Shown piece by piece: positions 12,467 through 26,396 of a DNA stretch of 64,000 nucleotides. The stretch is from Prostheceraeus crozeri. Lineage: Eukaryota > Platyhelminthes > Polycladida > Euryleptidae. The position numbers and the translations under genes are program-made. How positions within the stretch are numbered: the stretch's first letter is position 1; each line of letters starts with the position of its first letter. A model generated the notes under the pieces. It was not told the DNA's origin, did not search any database, and saw only the letters and a list, made by a program, of their open reading frames with translations. The stretch covers positions 1-64,000 of the forward strand of contig CAJQUW010011083.1 of NCBI GenBank assembly GCA_907163375.1. The letters are read 5' to 3'.

Positions 12467-13205
12467 TGATTTTGAAAATACGAAAAAATAAAGTATCTCA
12501 AAATTTCTCGTCCTATCAATATCTGATAAATACATGGTATGAAGGCATCATCTGCAAAAAATTAGAACTAGGAAGTTCTTAGTTAAATTTTTACAGCATG
12601 TTGAAAATAACTAGGAAAAACATTACGTAATATTAGCAAAAACAATTGAGATTCGAATGAATAGTAATAATATTCTGATTGACGCATTAGTTTCCATCTC
12701 AATTGTCAGTAAGAGGTTGCTAAATACGTCTGAAGTGGTTTGATACTCTCTATGGTATTGCACCCATTTCGTTTGAAGAAATATCACATTATATTAATGA
12801 TTTTGACGGCATACTTTTGTATATTATTATAATTTCTAGTTATAGGTAAGGTTAATACGTTAACAAAGGCATTAAAAAGCACTTTGAGCTACCATACAAC
12901 GATATAATAACAAAATTTGGTCGTACAATTGGGCAATTCCCTCATAATCTAACTGAAGTCCTCGATAAGGCTTCAACTTGAACGTGACGAATGTTACACG
13001 ATTTGTATACGCTTATAATATTAGCCCAAATTAAGCATATCTTTTGTCAAGAATCATTTATGGTATGTACACTACGTAAGAGTACATGTCTTTAAGTAAA
13101 ACAGATTCGTATTGCAGTGAATAAAAAATTCTATTAACTCTACATACAAACATCAAAAGTACAAAATACTTGAAGTATTCATAATCGTATTCTCTTACAA
13201 GCCAA

Positions 13206-15421
13206 TTATTGATCAAGCTTCAACACTGTTTTAATATTGAAGACGTAGTCGCTCTTGATTACGATGCGAGTTTTGTCATTGAATGTACCATAAGCATATG
13301 CTGTACGTGGAAGGGCAAATAAACAACACTTAACTGGCACAAATGTTTGAGAGTCAGACAATTCTTGATAATTTATCCTAGAATCTACGAGTACCTTACT
13401 AAAGTAGGATCCATGGATTACATTAGTACCTCTTTTGTACTCATTTCCACAATCATCTCTCGACTTCCTTGCAAGTTGAGACAAAGAATGAACTTTGAAC
13501 AAGTAAAAGTTCTCATAGTCCTCGTCATCTGCTTTCAGAACGATGACGTCCTCATTTTGAGGAGGTACTTTTTTCAATACTTCGACTTTTGGGTGGAAAT
13601 CAATGTCATCACAGGGGCAGTCAAAGTATTTGCCGATGACACATTTATCACAACAGCAAGATAAGTTGCGAACGATAACATGATACGGAACTCCAATTCC
13701 TATAACAGAATGGATCTGCATCGTTGAGGATATCGATGAGATATCTTGTGACAATGTGGCGAGACTATTCTTAGCGGCGTCAAGATCAGCGTCAGAAATG
13801 GTGAAAATCTGAATTTGTGAATTTGTTTGGAATTCCTTAGCCCATGACTGGAATTCAGAAAATGTCTAAATTATGTGTTTTCCGTGCTTCACCGAGTTAT
13901 CCGCCTCTCTCTTAATCACTGCTCCGATTCCATCGCATGGACCCTTACCATGTGATGACTCAAAGTAACTCCATGTTGCAGATCGATCGAAGACTTTCTC
14001 GAAGCATATGAAACGACAGCAAAGATACTTTTGTTACGGTATTGTGAAGTTGGGCTATCTGTTAAGAAATGCACCCGCTTTATCTTTCCATTTTCTTTCA
14101 ATTGGTGAATAAAAGAAGTTATGATTGCAAAAACCATGCTTGCGGAATGCTCAAGCTCACCAGATATGGCACAATGTGAAGCGCTATGTACTTCTCCGTC
14201 ATCAGATCTAAAGTAGGCAACGAGAGGATGAATAGTTACTTGCGACTGCGACCAGTAAGCGCTTTGCACCTCGTCATTTGAACTGCAGCAGTAATTCTGT
14301 GCAAAATCCATGTGCATAAGAACCTCAGATGTGTTAAGCTTCTCCTTCAAGTTTCTCACAAACGAAAAGTTGAAGAAAATCTTCATATACAAGAGTTTCT
14401 GAAACTAGTCTAACCTTAGACCTAGCTACCATTGGCATCTTTCACATTATCCCATTTATTGAAAGTTATCGTTTCAGAGTGCATTCCTGAGGATTTAGTC
14501 AGTATGAAAGACAGAAGATCAAACGCGTCTAAGCTCTGAGCTACTTCATCAATGCATTCAAGAAACTTATCAGGGTTATTTGAGACGACATCAAACCCGT
14601 TTTCCTTCAATGATTTCAACAAAAGAGCAAAATTCTGATGGTATTTGCACAGACAAGTCGTTCGGTTAAAGAAGTTCACCAGTTTGATATTAGCCGGACG
14701 GAGTCTTGTAAACGTTGTGTAGCATAATTTCAAAGAAGGATTTTCACTGAAGAATTTCTTATACAAATTTTTCATATAGTCTGTAAGAAAACGCTTCTGA
14801 ATACGATCCTTATCTATTGTCACGGTGTCCTTTTTTTCCAGGACATACGCGCGAAACGTCATCACGATAAAAAAAATCCACTACTGATTTTCCAATCAAA
14901 ACTTTCGTTTGCGTACGAAGTTTGCGAACAAAGATGGTATTTTTGGATGCTGAAGTTTTTGAACATCTTTTTGAAAATCTCATTGTCTTGCGAGCCATAT
15001 TATTGTACCGATATTTTTTCATTATTCTACCGGAAAGAATCCTACCTACACTGGATCCTTTCTTAGTACTATCCATTGAACGACTCTCTTGATTTCAGAT
15101 ACTACTGATTCATTGAAAACTAAAGTTTTTATCAGAATTGGAGGCAAAGATGATGTAGATAAGCCGGCAGCTTGAAACTCATTTGTAAGTTTGGTCTTAG
15201 TGAAAAATGTACTTGTGAGTCGAACCCACCAAAATCAGTTTCCGTCATCACTTGCTTTTTTGTGATACTTTTAATCGAGTTCTCTCAAGTTGCTTCTTTG
15301 TTCTATTATACTTCTTCTCCAATCGACCGTTTCTTCGAAGAAGTATTCTGATTTTCCTTCCAGCACGTGAATTGGCACGTGAAATTCTCTTCCTGGTCAT
15401 CTTCCTTCTATGATCCTCGAC
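13206..15421 (-). pseudogene. Transposase-like gene, main coding exon, copy 2
   Basis: Same gene as in copies 1 and 3. The stretch 13206-13754 is open and encodes the cysteine-rich C-terminal domain (CCCDKC, CPCDD). The stretch 13916-14392 encodes the core with HMDFAQNY and TDSPTSQYRNK. The stretch 14422-14865 encodes the LCKYHQN region. Breaks are a TAG at 13866-13868 (shared with copy 3, CAG in copy 1), one base too few in an A-run before the HGKGPCDGIG block, and one too many after CPGKK. A private cluster of substitutions lies near 15128-15165. Confidence 0.75.
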
Positions 15422-15491
15422 CTCTTGAAAAAATAAAAAAATCGAATTAACTCAGACAAACATTATTAGAATATGGCGTTTAAATTCTTAC

Positions 15492-15700
15492 CTGAGCTGA
15501 TTCTTCTTTACAATTTTTACTGCGATACTTTTGTACACCTGATGCAACCGTTTTCCTCCTTTGTTTGAGCTTCCGTAAACCGAGAACACGAACAGGAACG
15601 TAGTTTTTCTTTTGTCTCTCGAGATTTTTTTCTTTATATGCTAAATCATGTTTCTTTTTTTCTCGGTATCTTTTTGAACGTTCACAGGCGTCAGGGGCAT
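15492..15700 (-). pseudogene. Transposase-like gene, first coding exon, copy 2
   Basis: ATG at 15698-15700 follows a good acceptor and the donor CAG|gtaag ends the exon at 15492. A missing base near 15690 (cacaggcg, against cagcaggcg in copies 1 and 3) disrupts the frame just after the start codon. Downstream of it the basic RYREKKK and QRRKTVAS segments are intact. Confidence 0.7.
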
Positions 15701-15783
15701 CTGAAATGAGAAAAATCATTATTTATATGATACAATATAAATACAATACAGTTAAAGAAAGATTAACTAGATTTCTCTGATTC

Positions 15784-16175
15784 TGTAACATTCGTCACGT
15801 GACGAATGTTACCGTGACGAATGTTACATTTTTATAGTTTGTCTAAGATTGTGAAAAAACTTAAAACATTTCAGTCCGTTCAAAAAGTGCTATTACGAGA
15901 TGTCATAAAGATCAAAGTTTTACGAAAATATTAATATTCTTACAAAAGCTTATCTATGTCAAATCTCCGTGACGAATGTTACATTCTTAACCAATCTACC
16001 TGACTTACCCTAAAACAATAACGTTTGTCTGGTTTTTCACTTATTTCTAGTCAAAAAAGTAGATAGATTTTATTTCTACACTTGTTGGACTTCAGAAAAA
16101 TGTATATAGATTGTTTCTAACACGAGTTTTATAAACATGTTGAATTGAATTATTGTTATGGTGACGAATGTTACA
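15784..16175. repeat. Subterminal GTGACGAATGTTACA repeats, copy 2
   Basis: Motifs at 15784-15798 (inverted), 15799-15812, 15814-15828, 15969-15983 and 16161-16175, in the same arrangement as copy 1. Confidence 0.85.
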
Positions 16176-16532
16176 CCAAAGTTGGTGACATGTACTCTAT
16201 GACGGATTTTTTCAATGAAAGTGGAGATCTGATATTAACTTAATCACTTAATCAATCTACGATACGTGTAAAGAAAGTTTGTACATCACAGAAACTACTT
16301 ACCTCAACTGATGCTCGTCAGGTTGGCCGCGAAATTGCAAACAATAGCTGGTGACATTCACTTTTCAGGCCGATTGACGTCGACATGGTGCTACAGCAAC
16401 CAATAAACGAACGCTAAGCGAATTCTTCCCTAACGTCGGAAGTGGGTGAGGTGGTTATCTGACATTGACAGTAGAAGAAACAGAATCGATAGTTAATCTA
16501 ATGAATAAAGTACTGGTGACACGATTTTCACG

Positions 16533-16560
16533 AATTGGCCCATTTATCTGAAAATGACCC
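16533..16560 (-). repeat. Right TIR of transposon copy 2
   Basis: Ends GAAAATGACCC and is followed by AATAGCAATAAGAGC, identical to the right flank of copy 1. Confidence 0.9.
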
Positions 16561-19500
16561 AATAGCAATAAGAGCTGTCGTAGATGGCCTCCGTCACCAA
16601 ATGAACATGTAAATCAATGCGAATTAAAGCTCTTGCAGTTGTATGTCAACAAGAACATCCAATTTTGAAATGTGTCGTAGAACAAGGAACAACAAGTGAA
16701 CACCTAGCGCTTTTGAAAGAGATGCATTTCAAATTTCAAAGTTCTTTTCTGGTTGAGAGCCGAATTCTCAAGGTATTGACACGTGTGAATAACATATTCA
16801 TTGAAAGCATGACATGACAAGCCCTTGAAAGTGCTTGTTCGCTTGGACAAATATTTTTCAGCAATTGAGTTGTGCTCACTCATAGCATGTAGATGCGAAT
16901 GTTCTCCTATAACTGTAGAATGCACTGCAGACTCAAAACAAAATCACCAATGTGATATTAGACGACATCTAAGAGCAGATAGAGATTGCTTTTGTAGAAT
17001 GTGATAATATTCGATCCAGGGCTTTGCATTGATGAACGATTGAAATGAAGCGAAAGTCGAACGGAGCGAGAATTATGATTATTTTGATTCATTTATCAAA
17101 TATAGGATTCGTGCGACGAAGCTCAAGCTCGGATTGTTGCGGTTCAATCGGATTCGTTCAGACGAATTTGAATATTTGCACTCATTCCTGACCTATCATT
17201 TGACACAAAATTGACCAGTCAACGGGAGATCATTTCCGGTTCCTTCAGTTCAAGTTTAGTAAAACTCCCCAATATGTGGTCGAAATTTTACAAGTCAGCG
17301 GAAAAAGGTGCACCTAAGACGGGTTTTCGGCGTCCTTTACATTTGATAGGTCGTGGTAATTACTTTGACTTGTAATTTAACTAGGGAACAAATTTCTAAC
17401 AAATTGTGTAGACTTTTACCTTGAAGTTTACCTTCAAGTTTAGTAAAACTCCCCAATATGTGGTCGAAATTTGTTCTTTTGTACCATTTGAAGTAATTAT
17501 AGGACTTTGCGCCGTGCAGCGGTTCTTCTGCTTGCCAAAAAAATCAATTTTCCGCCGAAATTTGCGAATTTTGATCAAATTGATGCTTTACTGTGTAGTT
17601 TCAATGATAATTTATTCTTTTATCTTTCATCTTGGTCGCAGCAAATTGGAGGAAAAATATTTTGTGCACAAATGTAGTTAAGTTTTTCCGACTTGGAGAA
17701 CATCATTCAATGGCCTTTATCAATTCAATTCAAACTTTAAATTTCCATAGCATGAAAATGAAGCCTGATGAAATCATAAAACAACAAATGCATTTCCTGA
17801 TGTTGAGGCAAAATGTGAAAACGCAAAAATGACGAAAATTAGAATAATTCAATTTCATGACTTATGATTTAGGCAATGAAGTCTCACGTCCGCCACTTCA
17901 TTATTTCGGAATCTCAAAGAGAATACCGCGGATTTTGTTGTCGCTCACCTCCCAAGATACAGACTATCACAGCATGCCAGCGGCCAGCAACCCGTCCGAA
18001 ATATATTTTTCGGCATTATAGAACATTATCACATCACAGAGAGACTGATTGAAGTCTTCCATAGCAGTAGATAGCGTTGACATTGCTTCTGTCGACATTT
18101 TCTGTTGTACTCAGGCATTTTGAATAAAGAATGAGAAACAGGTTCTTCCTTCGCTATTAGAAGAATCAATTAAAAACCAACGTCTCGTCCGCACTGACTT
18201 AGCAATTTAGTCATTGCAATTTTATATCATTTTTATTACATATCTGTGTGATTTCTGCTTCAAATCTTAATCAGATGATCCTGTTCTCATCACTTGAATT
18301 TCTGTTCTATCTGGTTTTAAAGAATTCCATTAGAACTATCATAGAGACATGCAGGCTAAGTATGATGAGAGTCACTTGTAGGATTAGGCAAACTGATATA
18401 AAATAAGGCCTATGTAAGTCTGTTTCAAATTCCTATGCAGTGTTAGAATCTTCCTACTATTCTACACAATTTGCTTTGAATTCTACAAAATATGAAAATT
18501 TATCATGAAGGATAAAGACCCCACCTTCAAGATTTTGACGTTTTAATTGACTATCACGAGAAAATCTAGAACGCAGAGCAGATTATCACATCTCATCAGT
18601 GCTTTAATAAGTGCTCCAGTGTAGCCCATCAAAATCTTCGATTCACCGGTTGTCGTTCCCGGTTGCTATCGACCGATAGAAGTCGCAGGACGCCAAAGAC
18701 AGGTCTAAAGTGTACATTTTCACTTTGACTTGTAACTTCTATCGTGTATAGAATTCAACGCTTCTAAGACCTCAAATACTTAAATCTCATCCAAGCAGGA
18801 CATTCATGTAGAGAAGAGAATTCTGGTAATATCTTCACGTAGCAGACCATGACATGTCATGAATACAGTGTCCTTGACGACGAGCTTCTGAAGGGTGTCT
18901 GGCGTTACCATCCGAAATAACTGCACAGCTTTCCATTGTCTCTCAATACTGTCGATGAATTCTGAGAATTTGAACACGCTTTGTCTGATGTATTGGATAA
19001 AAGTCTAGAAGTCAGTCATTGTAGATTTTGGGTCGTCTGAGTACACGTTGATACTTTCCCAGTTCATTTTCACTTGTAGTCGAATGCAATGATTATTGTA
19101 TTACGGAAGATCTCATACCTCGTGCTTTTTATTACTGAGATAAGATGTCACAATGAATGTTCTCAAATGCAGCAGACAGGTCCAATGAATTCATCGCCTA
19201 TTTGACTCTCAATCGTAAATGTCGAGATAATGTCCTTCATCAAAGCTCTTTCAGTATTGTGATTCACAAATACGGTAGAATGTGCATACCATGAGAACTG
19301 CAAAGACACATAGCTTTAGTTACTTACGAGAATTGTAATTATACTGCAATTGCAATTATTACATGGAGCATCGTTTATCATCTACTGATTCATTCAAGTT
19401 TATTCTACACAAAATGCAGAAAAGGCATTCCTGGTTACAAATGCACACAGCGTGTGGCCTGAACAATACAGTTCAAAATGTTGACAACTGTGATAATACA

Positions 19501-22500
19501 AGTAACGGAAGCAGTTCGGAAACAAGAACAGCATTGTGAAAGATTGGCGGATTAAGATAATTAGTTACGTTTAAAAACTTGAAGTGAAAGAGATAGCGCT
19601 ATTGAGTCAGTCAGGGCATTCCAGATCGATACAACTCTACGGTTGTGAAGTTGACATGGGACGTTCACATTCACAAGATCAGAGACCGATAGCTTGTAGC
19701 AGTATCTTCGAGTGGACGCTTTTATCCAAAAGAAATCATCAATACATTATTAACATCTATGTTCCGATGGGGGCATGATGACAGCACTAGCGCCACTAGG
19801 CACTAAATAGGCACCAAACCAGATATTTGCTTATCCAATGAAATCGAAGGAAAACTCAATGGGCATGAACTCGGCACCATGAACCTCGTGCCTACTCGTG
19901 CCTTACGTTGGTTAGAATTGATGCCTAAATTGCCTGCCTAATTCAAGCGAAATATCGTGCCCTACAGTTTATAGTGTAGACGGTAGCTGTAAAAATCGAC
20001 TGTTTATTGTTGGTAGAGCTCGCAAACGTGTGATTTAACTTGCAGAAATCTGCAGCCATTTACATCTGCAGATAGGTGCAAGTTTTTTGAACCAGTGTCT
20101 GAGAAATCTAGCTAGTCCAAATGTAAATGATGCCTTGCAAGCACAATCAGAATATGTCGTTTTCCGCAAAGATCGCTTACATAATTTTGGTAGTGGTGTG
20201 CTTGTGTTTGTCAAGAAAAACTAACGGTGTCAAACGACTTTGAAGACTTTGTTTTTGCACTGTTAGAGTTTGTGATCAAAAGCGTATGCTAATTGTACGA
20301 TCACTTGTGCGATTCATTATCTGATCACATTGTGCTTTTTGGTGATCTGAATTATCCTGACATAGATTGGTCTGCAATGCGTGGACCTTCACGATATGAT
20401 TTTCTGATTAATGTCTGTACCAATAGCTTTCTTAGTGAAATGGCTGTTTCTCCTACGCGTAATGACAATATTCCCGATGTTGCATTAGTCAATGATGAAT
20501 CTTTTTTGTTGAATTCGTATCAGTTATCACTACCATTTCCTGTAGCTAACAATAAACCGCAAAAACTAACAACAAACAGCTAAAAATAACCACTAAACTT
20601 CACAGAAAATATCCGCAAATATATGTTTAAATGATGACGTCACGACATGATGAATGATGACGTAACAGTTAAAATCCGCTCCTATTAGATAGAAATACGT
20701 GTAACTGTATTTACAGTTAGACTGTAAAAATCCGTGTAACTAATTTTAGCCTACCTGAAAGATGTCTGCCTTAGAAGTGCAGTCACAATCATAAAATTGA
20801 CAAATCTAATTTTCAGCTATCAAATGAATGCTAGGTCATTACGTTACTAAGTGTACCAAACTCGGAACTGCATGGATCTACATAATGCGGTGTGTAATAA
20901 TGCGGAATTTTGCGGTGTAAGTTCAAGGCGACTGGAATTACAGTTTGGGAATGGTCGTTTTCCTGATGTTAGGTGGCAATCAGCGAATTGAAAACAATAA
21001 GCAGCTGATGCGGGAATGTAGGAAGAAAACGTCAGTAGATCTCACACTATGAATCCGAAGTCTTCCTTCTAGACGAACAGAAATAGAAACAGAAGCATTT
21101 CGAATTCCATGACTCTTTCCGCATTAAAAGCTACAACTTTGTTTACACACAATTGATTGAAAAGCTCTGTGCACTCATGCGAAAGTTGTCGGTCTTTTCT
21201 GATGATGCGGAAAGGTATTCCTGCACATTATCTAAAATTTGTTACTATTCGCTAAATTTGCACATTTTCGATCTCTGACTTTATAAGCCGACATTTTATC
21301 AACATAGGAATTGCATGCACTGAAATGACACAGTAGGAGAAAGATTATCAACGCATTTGATTGGCCAACTCTCCCGGCATTGCAGTGCCCGAATTCTTCA
21401 CCGACAAGCACTATCCTGAGGCATATAAGAAGGTAGCAACCTTCAGATGCAATTTTCAATCTTCCATTGCTTCAATTCATTGTCAATTATTTGCATCATT
21501 GTCACTGGCAACATTGTCTGCGTCAGAAATTCATCCTCTTTTTTCAAAAAACAACTCAGCTGAAACGGCGCTGCTTTCCAGGCCTCAGTCAGGTTATTGT
21601 CCAATCAACGGTTTCCAAGCTGTACTGAAACAGCAGACAATGACATCCTTCATGCGTGAATCTAATCATTGGCTGTCAATTTTGATGAAATACAACTGAA
21701 ATGAAAATGATTCTCAATTCAACTTGGAACTTGTCTTGAAGATATTCACGTAAGTCATCAAGCTTCATTCCATGGCATTTCTTTGATTTCTTTGAAAAGT
21801 AGAATTTTTATGGAAAATAATTGAACAGAAACTGCAGTTATTCCAAGTTGAAGTTCTAGAATTAAACAAGACGTTTCCTGCTGACAACCCGCTGTCATTT
21901 TCAAGCCGCCAATAGAGAGCGTTCAGACCGTTCTAAGGGAGGAACTTTACTTCTATGAAATGCAGCTGCAGACAGGACAATATGTATTCAGATTCCATGA
22001 ATTTAATAAGAAAAAGAGCACTGCTTGATTCATTCACTGTTTGACCTTCACTTTCGAATATATTAAAAGGTTGAACGCGTGAGACTTTCTGAAAGATCTA
22101 AATATCAATGAGGATTGTCGCTTCAACAAGAATTTATGAAAAATAAAGCCTGTTTGGTGCAAGCTTTGTATCTTTTATGCTGAGTACTGATGAAAACTGT
22201 TAAAACTTAAAAGCTACAATGAAATTGTCAAAAATTGTCAAATACTGTCTCATAGCCACATTGATCGCTTTCAATAGAATTGATCGGTCTCATTTCATTT
22301 CCTTTCAATCAACACTGCATGCCGTAGTGTGTCAAAATGATGCATTCATACTTTGAGATCAATATAGCTCTTAGAATGTTCATCCTTTGAGAACCAAATT
22401 TCCTGTCTTTTATTATCTTACATCTCATATTTTTATTATCAGCTGATGTGACAGAATATTTACTTAGAATGCCAGCTGAGTCAAAATGACACATCGTTAT

Positions 22501-23337
22501 TGTAATGCATTGTCATGATTGCATCGACATGTGTGTAATTTAGAGATCACAAAGAGAAAAAATAGCATTTCCAAGCTGCTCCATTACAAATTCAATCTGA
22601 AGTATTAGCACATAAAGTTTTAGCTTAACCGATGATCATGTTTTCCATGAATTATGACATACAGTTCTATTTTTCTATCTCATGCTCGAAAGATTTCCCA
22701 ATTATAATTTGAATTGAAAATATATCATTATAGCAATGTTAATGCGATGTGTATGCGACGTTGAAAATGTAGAACGAGCGAAGCGAGTTCCCCACCTTCC
22801 AATGAGTATAGACGAGTATGAACATTGCTATTGGTACATCGCGATCAATAATGCAAATGATATTCAAAGCAGATCACATCAATGAATCAGCAGGCCATAG
22901 ATTTATAGAGATATATAACTAAGATATCCATGAAATGAATATCTTTGACATAGAAGTGTAACTCATCAGCACCATTATTTTAGTTGAAAGTAATGTTAAA
23001 AGAGTAATGTTAAATATCTAATGTTAAACGTTTTCAATTTATTCACTGCTAAAATCTATGTCAATGAATTAACATAGAAAATGTTAAATTTTTATCGCAT
23101 TGGCTAGATACAAACATATTCAACAATAGAAAATGAAAATGCGTACGTGTTCACATCACAAAATTGCCTTTGAGAATATTATACCAATTATATTAAATTT
23201 TATATTTATATATTAATACATTTATGTAAATTATACCAAAATCAGTCAAAATATTCCAAACATTCGAATTTTAAAATGGATCTTACGCCAAAAGTAAAAT
23301 GCCAAACTTTTTTCCCTTCAGTCAAAAATTGCATAAC
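16561..23337. repeat. Tandemly duplicated spacer, unit 2 (~6.78 kb)
   Basis: Second copy of 5658-12438, colinear end to end. Scattered substitutions and one-base length differences separate the two, for example CCCCGG against CCCGG and GGTAGC against GTAGC. Content is the same: no intact gene, the LINE endonuclease remnant and the hammerhead-like core. Confidence 0.9.
20092..20583 (+). pseudogene. LINE endonuclease remnant, duplicate copy
   Basis: Duplicate of 9190-9655, with the same GDLNYPDIDWS block at 20341-20373. One G is missing near 20542 relative to unit 1, so the open frame runs slightly further, to 20583. Not functional. Confidence 0.75.
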
Positions 23338-23365
23338 GGGTCATTTTCAGATAAATGGGCCAATT
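23338..23365 (+). repeat. Left TIR of transposon copy 3
   Basis: Starts GGGTCATTTTCAG, preceded by TTGCATAAC. TAAC is repeated after the right end. Confidence 0.9.
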
Positions 23366-24105
23366 TGATTTTGAAAATACGAAAAAATAAAGTATCTCAA
23401 AATTTCTCGTCCTATCAATATCTGATAAATACATGGTATGAAGGCATCATCTGCAAAAAATTAGAACTAGGAAGTTCTTAGTTAAATTTTTACAGCATGT
23501 TGAAAATAACTAGGAAAAACATTACGTAATATTAGCAAAAACAATTGAGATTCGAATGAATAGTAATAATATTCTGATTGACGCATTAGTTTCCATCTCA
23601 ATTGTCAGTAAGAGGTTGCTAAATACGTCTGAAGTGGTTTGATACTCTCTAGTGGTATTGCACCCATTTCGTTTGAAGAAATATCACATTATATTAATGA
23701 TTTTGACGGCATACTTTTGTATATTATTATAATTTCTAGTTATAGGTAAGGTTAATACGTTAACAAAGGCATTAAAAAGCACTTTGAGCTACCATACAAC
23801 GATATAATAACAAAATTTGGTCGTACAATTGGGCAATTCCCTCATAATCTAACTGAAGTCCTCGATAAGGCTTCAACTTGAACGTGACGAATGTTACACG
23901 ATTTGTATACGCTTATAATATTAGCCCAAATTAAGCATATCTTTTGTCAAGAATCATTTATGGTATGTACACTACGTAAGAGTACATGTCTTTAAGTAAA
24001 ACAGATTCGTATTGCAGTGAATAAAAAATTCTATTAACTCTACATACAAACATCAAAAGTACAAAATACTTGAAGTATTCATAATCGTATTCTCTTACAA
24101 GCCAA

Positions 24106-26329
24106 TTATTGATCAAGCTTCAACACTGTTTTAATATTGAAGACGTAGTCGCTCTTGATTACGATGCGAGTTTTGTCATTGAATGTACCATAAGCATATG
24201 CTGTACGTGGAAGGGCAAATAAACAACACTTAACTGGCACAAATGTTTGAGAGTCAGACAATTCTTGATAATTTATCCTAGAATCTACGAGTACCTTACT
24301 AAAGTAGGATCCATGGATTACATTAGTACCTCTTTTGTACTCATTTCCACAATCATCTCTCGACTTCCTTGCAAGTTGAGACAAAGAATGAACTTTGAAC
24401 AAGTAAAAGTTCTCATAGTCCTCGTCATCTGCTTTCAGAACGATGACGTCCTCATTTTGAGGAGGTACTTTTTTCAATACTTCGACTTTTGGGTGGAAAT
24501 CAATGTCATCACAGGGGCAGTCAAAGTATTTTGCCGATGACACATTTATCACAACAGCAAGATAAGTTGCGAACGATAACATGATACGGAACTCCAATTC
24601 CTATAACAGAATGGATCTGCATCGTTGAGGATATCGATGAGATATCTTGTGACAATGTGGCGAGACTATTCTTAGCGGCGTCAAGATCAGCGTCAGAAAT
24701 GGTGAAAATCTGAATTTGTGAATTTGTTTGGAATTCCTTAGCCCATGACTGGAATTCAGAAAATGTCTAAATTATGTGTTTTCCGTGCTTCACCGAGTTA
24801 TCCGCCTCTCTCTTAATCACTGCTCCGATTCCATCGCATGGACCCTTACCATGTGATGACTCAAAGTAACTCCATGTTGCAGATCGATCGAAGACTTTCT
24901 CGAAGCATATGAAAACGACAGCAAAGATACTTTTGTTACGGTATTGTGAAGTTGGGCTATCTGTTAAGAAATGCACCCGCTTTATCTTTCCATTTTCTTT
25001 CAATTGGTGAATAAAAGAAGTTATGATTGCAAAAACCATGCTTGCGGAATGCTCAAGCTCACCAGATATGGCACAATGTGAAGCGCTATGTACTTCTCCG
25101 TCATCAGATCTAAAGTAGGCAACGAGAGGATGAATAGTTACTTGCGACTGCGACCAGTAAGCGCTTTGCACCTCGTCATTTGAACTGCAGCAGTAATTCT
25201 GTGCAAAATCCATGTGCATAAGAACCTCAGATGTGTTAAGCTTCCCCTTCAAGTTTCACACAAACGAAAAGTTGAAGAAAATCTTCATATACAAGAGTTT
25301 CTGAAACTAGTCTAACCTTAGACCTAGCTACCATTGGCATCTTTCACATTATCCCATTTATTGAAAGTTATCGTTTCAGAGTGCATTCCTGAGGATTTAG
25401 TCAGTATGAAAGACAGAAGATCAAACGCGTCTGAGCTCTGAGCTACTTCATCAATGCATTCAAGAAACTTATCAGGGTTATTTGAGACGACATCAAACCC
25501 GTTTTCCTTCAATGATTTCAACAAAAGAGCAAAATTCTGATGGTATTTGCACAGACAAGTCGTTCGGTTAAAGAAGTTCACCAGTTTGATATTAGCCGGA
25601 CGGAGTCTTGTAAACGTTGTGTAACATAATTTCAAAGAAGGATTTTCACTGAAGAATTTCTTATACAAATTTTTCATATAGTCTGTAAGAAAACGCTTCT
25701 GAATACGATCCTTATCTATTGTCACGGTGTCCTTTTTTCCAGGACATACGCGCGAAACGTCATCACGATAAAAAAAAATCCACTACTGATTTTCCAATCA
25801 AAACTTTCGTTTGCGTATGAAGTTTGCGAACAAAGATGGTATTTTTGGATGCTGAAGTTTTTGAACATCTTTTTGAAAATCTCATTGTCTTGCGAGCCAT
25901 ATTATTGTACCGATATTTTTTCATTATTCTACCGGAAAGAATCCTACCTACACTGGATCCTTTCTTAGTACTATCCATTGAACGACTCTTTTTGATTTCG
26001 GATACTACTGATTCATTGAAAACTAAAGTTTTTATCAGATTTGGTGGCAAAGATGATGTTGATAAGCCGACAGCTTGAAACTCATTTGTAAGTTTGGTCT
26101 TAGGTGAAAAATGTACTTGTGAGTCGAACCCACCAAAATCAGTTTCCGTCATCACTTGCTTTTTTTGTGATACTTTTAATCGAGTTCTCTCAAGTTGCTT
26201 CTTTGTTCTATTATACTTCTGCTCCAATCGACCGTTTCTTCGAAGAAGTATTCTGATTTTCCTTCCAGCACGTGAATTGGCACGTGAAATTCTCTTCCTG
26301 GTCATCTTCCTTCTATGATCCTCGACCTC
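24106..26329 (-). pseudogene. Transposase-like gene, main coding exon, copy 3
   Basis: The best-preserved main exon. 25763-26305 is open from MTRKRISRANSRAGRKIRIL through the coiled-coil-like basic region. 25324-25725 follows, with KKDTVTIDKDRIQKRF and LCKYHQN. 24767-25252 reads continuously through HMDFAQNY (~25196-25216), TDSPTSQYRN (~24933-24964) and HGKGPCDGIG (~24825-24860). 24106-24597 is the cysteine-rich C-terminus. Breaks are one extra A at ~25771-25779, a TAG at 24767-24769, one extra T near 24530, and a frame problem near 25320 shared by all copies. The acceptor is ttttcag|GAG at ~26329. A DDE function is inferred from motif spacing. Confidence 0.78.
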
Positions 26330-26396
26330 CTGAAAAAATAAAAAAATCGAATTAATTCAGACAAAAATTATTAGAATATGGCATTTAAATTCTTAC

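Larger units (their letters stand above)
12439..16560 (-). mobile_element. DDE-like DNA transposon, copy 2 (recombinant)
   Basis: Same architecture as copy 1. Its left flank ends TAAC, as for copy 3, but its right flank begins AATA, as for copy 1, so it has no matching target-site duplication. The left half shares variants with copy 3: the left-end sequence, a TAG at 13866-13868, GAGGATTTAG near 14490. The right half shares variants with copy 1: TAAGCTCTG near 14530, GTAGCATAAT near 14725, TTGCGTACG near 14910. It is therefore a left-B/right-A chimera with the main switch near 14.49-14.53 kb. One site near 14340 does not fit a single switch. Confidence 0.9.

Noticed and set aside
13347-13664. 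Plus-strand open frame of 105 codons (equivalents at 2.5 and 24.2 kb)
   Set aside because: It is antisense to the conserved transposase-like exon. The minus-strand reading has the Cys motifs, and this one is a shadow.
14392-14452. A 31-bp GT…AG segment that could be an intron in the transposase-like gene
   Set aside because: It is too short for splicing, and joining across it does not keep the expected frame into the DFAQNY block.
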